The translations under genes and the position numbers were made by a program. The notes under the pieces are model-generated. The model was given only the letters and a program-made list of their open reading frames with translations, had not been told where the DNA came from and ran no database searches. From VXNE01 sp963664635 (GTDB lineage Bacteria > Pseudomonadota > Gammaproteobacteria > Pseudomonadales > Azotimanducaceae), in contig OY761542.1 of assembly GCA_963664635.1 (NCBI GenBank), positions 1,426,001-1,490,000 of the forward strand: DNA of 64,000 nt. Direction: 5' to 3'. Shown piece by piece: positions 34,341 through 42,630 of the stretch. The first letter of the stretch is position 1; the number at the start of each line of letters is the position of its first letter.

Positions 34341-35120
34341 GCGCATCGCCACATGGAACGTCAACGGCCTGCGGGCGCGGCTCGACTTCGTCCGCTTGTG
34401 GCTCGAGGCACGCCAACCCGACATCGTCGGCCTGCAGGAACTCAAGGTCAGCGACGACGAGTTCCCGGAGGCCGCGTTCGAGGATCTCGGCTACGAAGCC
34501 GTCTGTCACGGCCAGAAGGGGTGGAACGGGGTGGCGATCCTCACCCGGCACCCGGCGGAATCCGTCGAGCGCGGCCTTGCCGGCCAGGAGGACTTCGGGG
34601 CGCGGTTCGTCGGGGCGCGGATCCGCGGGCTGACGTTCACGACGGTCTACTGCCCCAACGGCAAGGAGCTCACCCACGAGGACTTCCCGGCGAAACTCGC
34701 CTGGTATGACGACCTCGCGGCCGCGTGGTCGCCCGGGGCGGCGGCGCCGGCGGTGCTGTGCGGCGACTTCAACGTCGTCCCGGCGGCGCTCGACAGTTGG
34801 CGCGGCGAGAAGGGCGACGGCCGCATCTTCCACACGCCGGAGGAACGCCGGCGGTTCGAAGCGCTGCTCGGCCTGGGGCTGCGCGACCTGTATCGCGAGA
34901 TCCATCCGGAGTCGCGGGCGTTCTCCTGGTGGGACTACCGGGGCGGCGCGTTTCATCGCGGCCAGGGGTTGCGCATCGACTTCGTGCTGGGCACGCGGCC
35001 GGTGCTCGACCGGGTGACGCATGCCGAGATCGACCGCGATTTCCGCAAGAAGAAAGAGGGCCTGACGGCGTCCGATCACGCGCCGGTCATCGTCGACCTC
35101 GACTGGCCGGGCTGACCTGC
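34341..35120 (+). repeat. 780-bp direct repeat, copy 2 (xth)
   Basis: Second copy of 30828-31607. The match starts at the last base of what was the start codon and ends 5 nt after the stop. Upstream is restriction-modification DNA, downstream the cupin gene. Confidence 0.9.
34342..35115 (+). pseudogene. Start-less duplicate of exodeoxyribonuclease III
   Basis: Codons 2 to 258 of xth are intact and 5 or so amino acids differ (for example E-to-D, A-to-T, M-to-V). The initiator ATG is replaced by GCG because the duplication breaks there. An in-frame TGA lies at 34324-34326 and no ATG, GTG or TTG occurs before TTG 34396, which would remove the WNVNG active-site strand. Probably not translated into an active enzyme. 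It is the copy adjoining the downstream genes. Confidence 0.75.
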
Positions 35121-35198
35121 CGCAGCGGGGTGCCCGGCTTGCTCCCGGCGCGACACCCGACTACGCTACGTGCAACTTGACGGCGAGGGGAGCGTGTC

Positions 35199-35891
35199 AT
35201 GGCGGAAGCGGTAGACCTCCGCGAAGAGGCCGGCGTACAGGACGTACAGGGCGTACAGAAAGAGCTGGCCGGCAAGGGCGTGAAGGTGCGCGAGTCGGAG
35301 CGTGGCCCGTTCGCGATCTGGGAGAACCCGGAGATGGGCCAGGCCTACGATCTGCCCCAGGAGCTGGCGGAGCAGGTTGCCGAGGGATTCGACATCAGCG
35401 CCCTGGCGGAGAAGTTCGGCGAGGCTCCCGCGCGCGAAAAGCTCGTCGACATGCTGAAGGCCATGGGCCCCGGAGTGTCGACCACCATGCTCTTCTCGCA
35501 GTCGGGCCCCAACGGCATGAGTCTCGCGCACGTCTGGTTCGGCGCCGACTTCCCGCTGTTCCGGCACAGCCATCCGCGTTTTGGCGACTGCCTGTATTAC
35601 GTGATCGCCGGCGAGATCATCGTCGGCCGCCGGCGCCTCGGGCCGGGTTCGGGCTTCTTCGTGCCGAACGGGATGCCGTACAAGTACACCGCGGGACCGG
35701 CGGGCGTCGAGCTCCTGGAGTTCCGCGCCGGTGGGGGTGACGCGGAAGCGCCCGGCATGAAGTTCGACGAGCTCTCGCTCGATGCGGTCCAGAGCCTCAT
35801 AGACCGGGCGAACGAGGCCCGGCCGGGCTGGAAGCGGCCCGAGCGGATCGGCGACACGGCGCTGGTGCAGGCCGAACTCGACTTCGGGTAG
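35199..35891 (+). CDS. Cupin-domain protein
   Basis: 230 aa. N-terminal helical part (with a VQDVQGVQ repeat near residue 13), then a cupin barrel at about 110-180: FPLFRHSHPRFGDCLYYVIAGEIIVGRRRLGPGSGFFVPNGMPYKYTAGPAGVELLEF. The metal-binding HxH is HSH near residue 128, with later PNGMPYKYT in place of the usual final His. The role is unknown; such proteins act as dioxygenases, isomerases or sensors. ATG 35199 has GAGGGGAG upstream. Confidence 0.7.
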   Translation: MAEAVDLREEAGVQDVQGVQKELAGKGVKVRESERGPFAIWENPEMGQAYDLPQELAEQVAEGFDISALAEKFGEAPAREKLVDMLKAMGPGVSTTMLFSQSGPNGMSLAHVWFGADFPLFRHSHPRFGDCLYYVIAGEIIVGRRRLGPGSGFFVPNGMPYKYTAGPAGVELLEFRAGGGDAEAPGMKFDELSLDAVQSLIDRANEARPGWKRPERIGDTALVQAELDFG

Positions 35892-35960
35892 GGGCGACCC
35901 TTCGCGCGGTTGCGCAACGCCTTCGCCGACAGGGCAGTGTCGCGCCAGCGGAACTGCATT

Positions 35961-36003
35961 GCGACCGCAGGTCGCGCCGGGACGGGACGAGCCCGTCCCC
36001 TAC
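35961..36003 (-). repeat. GTAG-headed REP-like palindrome
   Basis: Two hairpins: GCGACC/GGTCGC (35961-35975, same stem as the element at 5841) and GGGACGGG/CCCGTCCC (35979-35999, 5-nt loop). The GTAG head on the minus strand (36003-36000) supplies the TAG stop codon of the serine hydrolase gene. Confidence 0.6.
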
Positions 36004-37286
36004 ACGAGCGCCTCGTAGGTCAGTTTCTCGAAACGCTCCGACAGGTCCGCCGTCGGCAGGAACTGGTACAGGAACACCTGGGTGAAGAAGAGTCCAGCGA
36101 GGTCCTCCGCCGGGTCGCAGAAGAAGTAGGTCCCCGCGGCGCCGCCCCAGCCGAACTGGCCGGCCGAGCCGGGCATGAATGAGCCGCCGACGCCCTTGCG
36201 CACCGAGTACCCGAAGCCGAAACCGTAGTTCGGGCCCACCGCCAGGTCGATGTTGCGCGCGCCGATATGGTTCGCGGTCATGAGATCGACGGTCTTGCGC
36301 CCGAGGACGCGCGCGCCGTCGAGTTCGCCGCCGTTCAGCAGCATCTGGGCGAAGCGCGCATAGTCCGCCGGCGTGCTGAGCATGCCGCCGAACATCCCGT
36401 TGCCGGACATCAGGTCGCGGTTGGACTTGCGGCCCTTCTCGGCGTCCTCCGGCCGCTCGCGGATGGCGAGGTTCTCGTCCTCGTCCCACCGGTACTCGGT
36501 CGCGAGTCGCGACAGGTTCCCTGCGGCACAGTAGAAGCTGCTGTCGTGCATGCCGAGGGGTTCGAAGATGCGTTCCCGGAAGACGGTGTCGAGATCCTGG
36601 CCGGTGAGCCGGGTCAGGAAGAGGCTCAGCACGTCGAAGTCCGATCCGTAGTTCCAGGTCTCGCCCGGCTGGGCGAAGAGCGGCACCTCGGCGATCGCGA
36701 CGACCTTCTCCTCGTAGGAAAGCTCCGGGTCATTGGGCCGCTCGTCTTCCCCGAAGAAGCCTGTGCCCTCCCAGGTGGGTTCCATCTGCGCCGTGTAGGC
36801 GGCCGGCGTGCGGCCTATCCCGGGGAGCCCGGAGGTCATCGTCAGCAGGTCGAACAGGGTGATCTCGCGTCGGGCCGGCACGGTGGCCCCCAGCGCCAGA
36901 CCGCCCCGAACCGTTTGCTCCGGGCCCGGGTACGCCACGACGCGGGGATTCTCGAATTCGGGCAGCCACTTCGAGACGGGGTCGTTGAGGAAGAACGCCC
37001 CGTCCTCGAAGAGCGACATGATGACGGCCGCCGTCACCGGCTTGGTCTGCGAGTACATGCGGAACAGCGTGTCCATCCCGACGGGCGCCTCGCGTTCCAT
37101 GTCGAGGCGACCGCTGGCGTGCATGTGCACGACCTTCCCGTGCCGCAGGACGACCGTCGCGGTCCCCGGGATCTCGCCCGCGTTGGCGGCGGCGTCCATG
37201 ACCGTGCCGATGCGTGCGAGGCGCCCGGGCGAGAATCCCGCGTCTTCCGGTTCGGCGATGGGCAGTCCGGCGAGTTCCGTGCTCAT
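36000..37286 (-). CDS. Serine hydrolase, beta-lactamase/esterase class C family
   Basis: 428 aa penicillin-binding-protein-like hydrolase. Catalytic S-x-x-K in MYSQTKPVTAAV (near residue 78), Y-x-S in NYGSDFD near residue 205, and a C-terminal GWGGAAGT box in place of KTG. FDLLTMTSGL and FEPLGMHDSSFY are standard landmarks of the esterase EstB-like group. No signal peptide is seen, suggesting cytoplasmic esterase activity. ATG 37286 start. The stop codon is formed by a REP-like repeat, so the last residues may not be ancestral. Confidence 0.85.
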   Translation of the reverse strand: MSTELAGLPIAEPEDAGFSPGRLARIGTVMDAAANAGEIPGTATVVLRHGKVVHMHASGRLDMEREAPVGMDTLFRMYSQTKPVTAAVIMSLFEDGAFFLNDPVSKWLPEFENPRVVAYPGPEQTVRGGLALGATVPARREITLFDLLTMTSGLPGIGRTPAAYTAQMEPTWEGTGFFGEDERPNDPELSYEEKVVAIAEVPLFAQPGETWNYGSDFDVLSLFLTRLTGQDLDTVFRERIFEPLGMHDSSFYCAAGNLSRLATEYRWDEDENLAIRERPEDAEKGRKSNRDLMSGNGMFGGMLSTPADYARFAQMLLNGGELDGARVLGRKTVDLMTANHIGARNIDLAVGPNYGFGFGYSVRKGVGGSFMPGSAGQFGWGGAAGTYFFCDPAEDLAGLFFTQVFLYQFLPTADLSERFEKLTYEALV

Positions 37287-37315
37287 GTGCGGTTCCTTGA
37301 TGTCAGTTGCGGATG

Positions 37316-38407
37316 TCAGTTGCGGCTGGGCAGCGCGACCGTGACGCGCGCGAGCGCCGTTGCGAGTCCCGCCTGATTCTCGTTGCGGATGTCGAGATCG
37401 ACCAGGTGGCGGCCGTCCTCCACGCGCTTGCCGGCGACCTGTCCGAAGATGGTGTTGGTGTCGCCGACGATGTTCGGGTGACGAACCCTCGTGTCCATGG
37501 ACAGCAGCGTGCCGTCGTCGCCCATCCAGTCCGTCGCCATCTGCCCGAGCCAGCAGACGCGCTGGGGGCCCCAGTCGAACTGGCCGGGCATGTTGCGCCG
37601 CTTCTGGGCGTGCTCCTTGTCGAACCGGCCGCCACCGCCGAGGTCCTTCGAGTCCTCCGCCTCGAGAGCGGCACGTGGACTCCTGCCGGTGCCGACGACG
37701 CCGTGGGTGAAGAGGAAGAGCTCGGTGACCGTGTACGTTCCCTTCTCGAGCACGGGCATTTCCTCGCCCTCCTCGACGTCCTCGAAACATCGGGTCTCGC
37801 CGCCGCGCCGGATGCGTTCCCAGACCAGGGCGTCCGGCGACTGTTCGACCGCCTGGGTCTTCTTTTCGCGATCGTACTTGATGACCCCGCGTTCGCGGAG
37901 GTTCTCGTAGCGGGCCATGTTCGTGACCTTGGTGGCCACGAGTTCCTTGCGCTGGTTGTAGTAGGAGACCAGCGCCGTGCAGATGCAGAAGTCGCCGATC
38001 CGGTCGCTGTGCTTGCGCTCGATGCCGACGATTTCCTCCTCGGAGGAGATCCGGTCGCCGGGCCAGATCGTGCGGTGGAACTCGATCCGTCCGCCGGCGT
38101 AGTTCATGGGGAAGTTGGCGGATGACAGCCGGGCGCCGTCGATGTTGCCGTTGATGGAGGCCATGATCCCGAGGCTCGCGCCGTAGACGAACATCGGGTG
38201 GGCGACGAGCATCCCGAAACGGCTGTCCGCCGCATAGCTCTCGCTCCGGTAGAGCGGGTTGTAGTCGCCGATGCCGTCGCCGAAGCGGCGGATGTTGTCC
38301 GGGCTCGCCTCGCGCGGCGCGCCCCGGGGCGGCAGCGTCACGCCGATGCCCTTGGCGTATTCCTCCTCGAACTGGTCGAGCGTCGTGATCGGCGAGGTAT
38401 CGGCCAC
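37316..38407 (-). CDS. Double hot-dog MaoC-type dehydratase (fused)
   Basis: 363 aa. First half is the FAS1-like/MaoC_dehydrat_N domain (EASPDNIRRFGDGIGDYNPLYRSESYAADSRFGMLVAHPMFVYG). Second half resembles a MaoC hot-dog (CFEDVEEGEEMPVLEKGTYTVTELFLFTHGVVGTGRSPRAALE, then TRVRHPNIVGDTNTIFGQVAGKRVEDG). It fuses what is split into two genes at 14432-15370. Hydration or dehydration of an acyl-CoA is likely; substrate unknown. GTG 38407 has GGAG upstream. It is 29 nt upstream of the serine hydrolase gene on the same strand, suggesting co-transcription. Confidence 0.85.
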   Translation of the reverse strand: MADTSPITTLDQFEEEYAKGIGVTLPPRGAPREASPDNIRRFGDGIGDYNPLYRSESYAADSRFGMLVAHPMFVYGASLGIMASINGNIDGARLSSANFPMNYAGGRIEFHRTIWPGDRISSEEEIVGIERKHSDRIGDFCICTALVSYYNQRKELVATKVTNMARYENLRERGVIKYDREKKTQAVEQSPDALVWERIRRGGETRCFEDVEEGEEMPVLEKGTYTVTELFLFTHGVVGTGRSPRAALEAEDSKDLGGGGRFDKEHAQKRRNMPGQFDWGPQRVCWLGQMATDWMGDDGTLLSMDTRVRHPNIVGDTNTIFGQVAGKRVEDGRHLVDLDIRNENQAGLATALARVTVALPSRN

Positions 38408-38600
38408 TGTGGTTCTCCGTCTCGAAATGGTGCGAAACCGGGCAAGCTAGCGCCGGGCCGTGCGGCTGTCAAAACATCCGCGCCGCTATTGCGCCTGGAA
38501 CGCGCGCAGGTGCGCTCGCGGCCGTGGCGTGCTGGCGGCGGTTGATGGCGGGCTACCTCCCGTGTCAAGCTAGTTGCATATCACCACGGGGAACCGAGGC

Positions 38601-39572
38601 ATGGCGGAGACCACCGACATCCGGAACACGGAAGACTTCGTCATCCAGGACGAGGACGAACTGCTCATGCGGAGGGGGCACGCGGACTACGAAGCCGAGA
38701 TCCGCGAACTGGGGCTCGAGGAGTACTGCAGGACCTGCGACGAGCAGGGGTTCGCGGTGATCCCGCCGGAGAAGGTGGCGCCCCTGGAGTTCGTCGAACG
38801 GTTGCGCGACCGGGTCCTCGAAGTGGCGGAGCGCCGCACGGGCAACAGGTTCTCGCTCGACGCGAACGGGAACTCGGGCAAGTACCGCTCGGAGCCGCAG
38901 AACGAGGGACAGTTCCTCCTCTACTACATGCTGTTCGAGGGCCGGGTCTTCGAGGAGTGGCTCAACAACCGCACCATGAAGGCCATGGTCAATCACTACA
39001 TGCGCGGCGAAGGCCAGCTCTCCTCGCTGACGTCGTTCGTCAAGTGGAAGGGCGGGGACTACGGCGAGACGCTCGGATTGCACGCCGACACGCCCCGGCC
39101 GCTGTCCGGTACGCTGCCGGAGGGCTGCAACGACGTCTGCAACTCGGCGCTCTGTCTCACCGACTACACGAAGGAGGACGGTGCCATCGCGTTCGTGCCG
39201 GGCAGCAACAAGCTCTGCCGCATGCCGGAGGCGGGAGAGGGCGTGGACGAGGCGGTGGCCGTCGAGGCGGCCTTCGGTTCGCTCATCTTCTTCAACGGCA
39301 ACGTCTGGCACGGGGCCTTCCCGAAGCACACGGACGGCCTGCGTCTCAACCTGACGACCTACGTCTGCCACCAGCGGTTGAAGACCCAGGAACAATACCA
39401 GCGCCACGTTCCGCGGGAGATGCTCGAACGCAATCCGCCGGAGTTCGCGCGTTTCCTCGGCGCCGGCGACCCGATGGGATGGAGCGAGATCGGCCCGCAG
39501 TTCAGCCGCTTCGCCAAGTGGCTGGACGAGACCCAACCGGTCCCGGAGGAAGTGCTCGAGCTGCACCCGTAG
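38601..39572 (+). CDS. Phytanoyl-CoA dioxygenase-like Fe(II)/2-oxoglutarate oxygenase
   Basis: 323 aa. Double-stranded beta-helix oxygenase: iron ligands HxD in LGLHADTPRP (near residue 170), distal His in NVWHGAFPKH and 2-oxoglutarate Arg in DGLRLNLTTYVCHQ. DGAIAFVPGSNKLCR is the PhyH-family loop. It hydroxylates an unknown small molecule. The start at ATG 38601 is chosen over 38574 because GAGG lies just upstream and the extra residues have no family support. Divergent from the MaoC fusion, with a 193-nt shared intergenic region. Confidence 0.8.
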   Translation: MAETTDIRNTEDFVIQDEDELLMRRGHADYEAEIRELGLEEYCRTCDEQGFAVIPPEKVAPLEFVERLRDRVLEVAERRTGNRFSLDANGNSGKYRSEPQNEGQFLLYYMLFEGRVFEEWLNNRTMKAMVNHYMRGEGQLSSLTSFVKWKGGDYGETLGLHADTPRPLSGTLPEGCNDVCNSALCLTDYTKEDGAIAFVPGSNKLCRMPEAGEGVDEAVAVEAAFGSLIFFNGNVWHGAFPKHTDGLRLNLTTYVCHQRLKTQEQYQRHVPREMLERNPPEFARFLGAGDPMGWSEIGPQFSRFAKWLDETQPVPEEVLELHP

Positions 39573-39602
39573 CGATCCGCGACGGACGCGGGCGCGTGGG
39601 GG

Positions 39603-40040
39603 TCACCGGAGCAACGGCCACACGCCCCCCGCCAGCAGGGCGAGTGCAAATGCGAGGAACGGCACGGCGGCACAGGCGGCGACCGCGGGGTAGTAGGGCG
39701 CCAGCCACCGGGCACCGGCCCACACCGCGAGGCCGAGCGCGGGCGCCAGGAGGAGGGTCAGGAGCAGTCCGGCGATTCCGGGAACAAACGGGCCCGCCAG
39801 GGTCAGAACGCCGAAGCCGATCATACAGGCCCAGGCCCAGCGGAGATGCCCGATGCGGGCGATCTGTCGGCAGCCGAGCGCCAGGGGCAGCCCGCAGGGA
39901 GCGAAGATCGTCGCGGCCAGGATCGCGAACCATGCGGGCGGCTCGTTCGCGCCGTATGACATTCCCCATAGGGTGATGCCTGCCGGCAGCCACGTGATCG
40001 CCGGCAGCCAGAAGAGCCACTCGTGGCCGTCGTCTTTCAA
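39603..40040 (-). CDS. Small multi-pass membrane protein
   Basis: 145 aa from TTG 40040, whose TTGA overlaps the stop of the paralogue upstream. Four or five hydrophobic segments; shares HEWLFWLPAITWLPAGI and FAPCGLPLALGCRQIARIGHLRWAW with the neighbour's HFWLPALLWLPAGMI and VAPCGLPLALACRRLWRLGYTRAAW. Function not recognised. Tandem paralogues with translational coupling suggest a two-subunit membrane complex. Confidence 0.6.
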   Translation of the reverse strand: MKDDGHEWLFWLPAITWLPAGITLWGMSYGANEPPAWFAILAATIFAPCGLPLALGCRQIARIGHLRWAWACMIGFGVLTLAGPFVPGIAGLLLTLLLAPALGLAVWAGARWLAPYYPAVAACAAVPFLAFALALLAGGVWPLLR

Positions 40041-40411
40041 CCCCGTCGCGCGAGCCAACAGGCCGCGATCCACACCGGCAGGCTGAGCACCAGCGCACAG
40101 ACGACGATCGCGAGGAGCCCGAGCAGGCCGGCGAACAGGGTTGCCCACAACGTCACGATGCCCAGGCCCACGCCCCACCCCCACGCGGCGCGCGTGTAGC
40201 CGAGGCGCCACAGCCGGCGGCAGGCGAGCGCCAGCGGCAGGCCACAGGGCGCGACCACGACCAGCGAGCCCGCCGCCGTGGCCAGCGTCGGCAGCATGAT
40301 CACCGCGGCCGTCCCGCCGCCGCGCACCGCGGCCTGCAGGATCATGCCGGCGGGCAGCCAGAGCAGCGCCGGCAGCCAGAAGTGCCAGCGGGGGCGTGCG
40401 GTGGCCTCCAT
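40037..40411 (-). CDS. Small multi-pass membrane protein (paralogue)
   Basis: 124 aa from ATG 40411 (MEATARPRWHFWLPALLWLPAG). Four hydrophobic segments and the shared CGLPLALACRRLWRLGY motif. It lies 20 nt downstream of the cyclase-family gene and overlaps its paralogue by 4 nt. No family recognised. Confidence 0.6.
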   Translation of the reverse strand: MEATARPRWHFWLPALLWLPAGMILQAAVRGGGTAAVIMLPTLATAAGSLVVVAPCGLPLALACRRLWRLGYTRAAWGWGVGLGIVTLWATLFAGLLGLLAIVVCALVLSLPVWIAACWLARRG

Positions 40412-40431
40412 GGCCGCCGCGCCTCCGGGGA

Positions 40432-41367
40432 TCAGCGGATCGCGATCGGGTTGATGATCATCTGTACCGCGCCACGGACCTTGGCCTGCCCCAGCACGAA
40501 CAGGAACTCGAACGCTCCGTCGCGTACCAGGGGCCCCGTGTTCATGGTCTCGAGGATGTAGATGCCGTTCTCCTTCAGCAGGATTACGTGTCCCTGGAAC
40601 GGGCGGTTCGGGTCGGGGGGCGGCACGACGTCGAGGCCCCACGTGTCGGCGCCGACGGCCACGACGTTCTTCGAGGCGAGGTATTGGGCGACCTCCTCGC
40701 TCTGCCCCGGCTGGCTCGCCACCCACACGTCGGGCTCGGCGGCGAGCTTGGCGTCGGTCCAGCCGGTGTGGAAGAGCACGATGTCGCCCTCGCGCACCGG
40801 CGTGCCCTGCTTCTCCTCCACGGCCCGCACGTCCTCGACGGTGAAGAACTGACCGGATTCCATGTGCTCCACGCCGAAGTGCCCGGCCATGTCGAGGACG
40901 ATGCCCCGTGCCACGAGGGGCGGGATCTTCTCGATGCCGAGCTTCGTGAGTCCGGTCAGGAACGCGAAGTCCTTGGCGTCGTTGCAGTTGTAGTACATGC
41001 CGCCCGGCCCGCCGAGGTGACCGAGGCCGTCGATCTGCGGGCCGATGCCGAACCAGCCCTGGAAGAGGTCGTCGTTGTACGAGGCGTTGGGGAAGGCCAC
41101 GCGTCCCTCCTGCTGGTTCGGCTGCACGACCTGCAGCATCAGTCCCCGTGGCGCGAACGCCGGCGTCGTGCTGTCGATGACGATGCCGAGGCTGTAGGTC
41201 TTGCCGGTCTTGACGAGACTCGCTGCCGCCAGGACGGACTCGGGGGTGATCAGGTTGGCGTTGCCGATCTCGTCGTCCGCGCCCCAGCGGGAGGGCTCGC
41301 AGGCGTCCTCGGCGGACGCGGCGACGGTGCAGGCGGTGAGCAGGCAGGCGGCGATGGTGCGTTTCAT
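40432..41367 (-). CDS. Secreted cyclase-family (kynurenine formamidase-like) hydrolase
   Basis: 311 aa with signal peptide MKRTIAACLLTACTVAASAED. Cyclase family (Pfam Cyclase/KynB fold): WGADDEIGNANLITPESVLAAASLVKTGKTYSLGI is the entry motif, IDGLGHLGGPGGMYYN occupies the metal-binding HxG region, ARGIVLDMAGHFG and EGDIVLFHTGWTD follow. The usual HxGTHxDxPxH is altered here (DGLGHLGG), so metal binding may differ. It probably opens or closes an amide or lactone ring of an unknown substrate. GGGAGA precedes ATG 41367. Confidence 0.8.
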   Translation of the reverse strand: MKRTIAACLLTACTVAASAEDACEPSRWGADDEIGNANLITPESVLAAASLVKTGKTYSLGIVIDSTTPAFAPRGLMLQVVQPNQQEGRVAFPNASYNDDLFQGWFGIGPQIDGLGHLGGPGGMYYNCNDAKDFAFLTGLTKLGIEKIPPLVARGIVLDMAGHFGVEHMESGQFFTVEDVRAVEEKQGTPVREGDIVLFHTGWTDAKLAAEPDVWVASQPGQSEEVAQYLASKNVVAVGADTWGLDVVPPPDPNRPFQGHVILLKENGIYILETMNTGPLVRDGAFEFLFVLGQAKVRGAVQMIINPIAIR

Positions 41368-41506
41368 GTGGTCGTCTCCCGTGTAGAGGCGGTTCGGCGC
41401 TCGGCATCGTCGCGGATTTCGGTGCTTCGGTCCAGCTTTGGAAGCAGTGGCAACGCGGTGGCGGACGGACTCGGGCTACCCCGTGGCGAGCGGCCGGCGC
41501 CGGTGG

Positions 41507-42616
41507 TCAACCGCAGCTTCCGGGGAGCGCGGCGAGCCACTGTTCCACGACGTCGACGGCGCGTCGGTCGACGCGCGTGCGGCCAAGCTCCGGCATGCGT
41601 TCGGACGGGTGGGTCGCCGCCATGCGGAACGTCAGGATCGAGGCTTCGGGCTGCCCGGGCACGATGGAGAAACGCCGTCCGCCCGTGCCCCGTCCCGCCG
41701 CGATGGGCGGCTTGCAGGCCCCCATGCGCCGCAGCGGATGGGGCGCGTAGTCCAGCCAGAGCCCGGTGGTGTCGATGACGCTCGCCGGGTTGTGGCAGTG
41801 GCCGCAGTTGGCGTCGAGATAGGAGCGCGCCAGGTGCTCCGTCGTCGCCGTGCCGAGGCGCCAGTCGGCGTTGCGGGGCCAGCCGGACGTGTCCCGCGGG
41901 AGGCCGGTCAGCAGGCCGTGGTCCTGCCAGGCGGCGAGTTGGTTCCTTGCGGCGCCGTGGTAGCCCCGGTGCAACTGGCGGGTCCGGATGCCCAGGGGCA
42001 GGATTTGACGCGCGGCTTGCGTGGCGTGGCAGGACGCGCATTCGTTGCGGGTGGGGACCACGTAGTCCACTGGCGCGGTCGCGTCATCGACGGCGAGGTC
42101 GAAGCGGTCGATGGCGCCGCCGATGGACAGGTAGGCGTCGTCGCCCCGCCAGACGTAGGGCAGGGCCTCCCAACCGGATGGCTGCCGGACGAGCAACCGT
42201 GTCTCGACGAGCCGCGCGTTGGCCAGGTCGATGCGGTCAACCGCGCCGTCCCAGCCGGGAACCGCCTGCGCGACGCCGCCGTGCTCGGGATAGAAGAACG
42301 TCTTGGACAGCACGGTACCGGCGGGCAGGTCGTAGCGCGCGTGACTGGCGAACGTCGCCCCGGCGCCCGGCGGCATCCAGATCGTGCGCAGCTTCAGCGC
42401 ATGGTCCATGAACAGCGGCGTGTTGACGTCGTAGGGCGTGACGTCGCGGCCCAGGACGAGACGGTCGCCGCGTGCCTGCAGCAGGCCCCATGCGGACAGG
42501 CGTTTCGGATAGTCACCGGGGGCATGGAAGCGGACTTCGGGTGGCGTACAGGCAGCAAGGGCGAGGGCTGCTGCGGCGGTGAGCGTGAGCCGGACGAAGG
42601 CAGGGCCCCTGGGCAC
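41507..42616 (-). CDS. SO2930-type dihaem c-type cytochrome lipoprotein
   Basis: 369 aa from GTG 42616; lipoprotein signal with lipobox LALAAC (Cys23). Haem c sites C193-ASC-H (ECASCHA) and C271-GHC-H (NCGHCHN). The N-terminal domain (LLQARGDRLVLGRDVTPYDVNTPLFMDHALKLRTIWMPPG) and layout match the SO2930 family. It is coded 14 nt downstream of a parallel beta-helix lipoprotein gene, the usual partner of this family in gammaproteobacteria. Role: periplasmic electron transfer of unknown purpose. Confidence 0.85.
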   Translation of the reverse strand: MPRGPAFVRLTLTAAAALALAACTPPEVRFHAPGDYPKRLSAWGLLQARGDRLVLGRDVTPYDVNTPLFMDHALKLRTIWMPPGAGATFASHARYDLPAGTVLSKTFFYPEHGGVAQAVPGWDGAVDRIDLANARLVETRLLVRQPSGWEALPYVWRGDDAYLSIGGAIDRFDLAVDDATAPVDYVVPTRNECASCHATQAARQILPLGIRTRQLHRGYHGAARNQLAAWQDHGLLTGLPRDTSGWPRNADWRLGTATTEHLARSYLDANCGHCHNPASVIDTTGLWLDYAPHPLRRMGACKPPIAAGRGTGGRRFSIVPGQPEASILTFRMAATHPSERMPELGRTRVDRRAVDVVEQWLAALPGSCG

Positions 42617-42630
42617 GTCGGCGGAGGCGG

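Noticed and set aside
30828..35120. Two xth copies as a simple assembly duplicate
   Set aside because: The copies carry about a dozen distinct substitutions and different flanks, which a collapsed or duplicated contig would not create; still worth confirming with reads.
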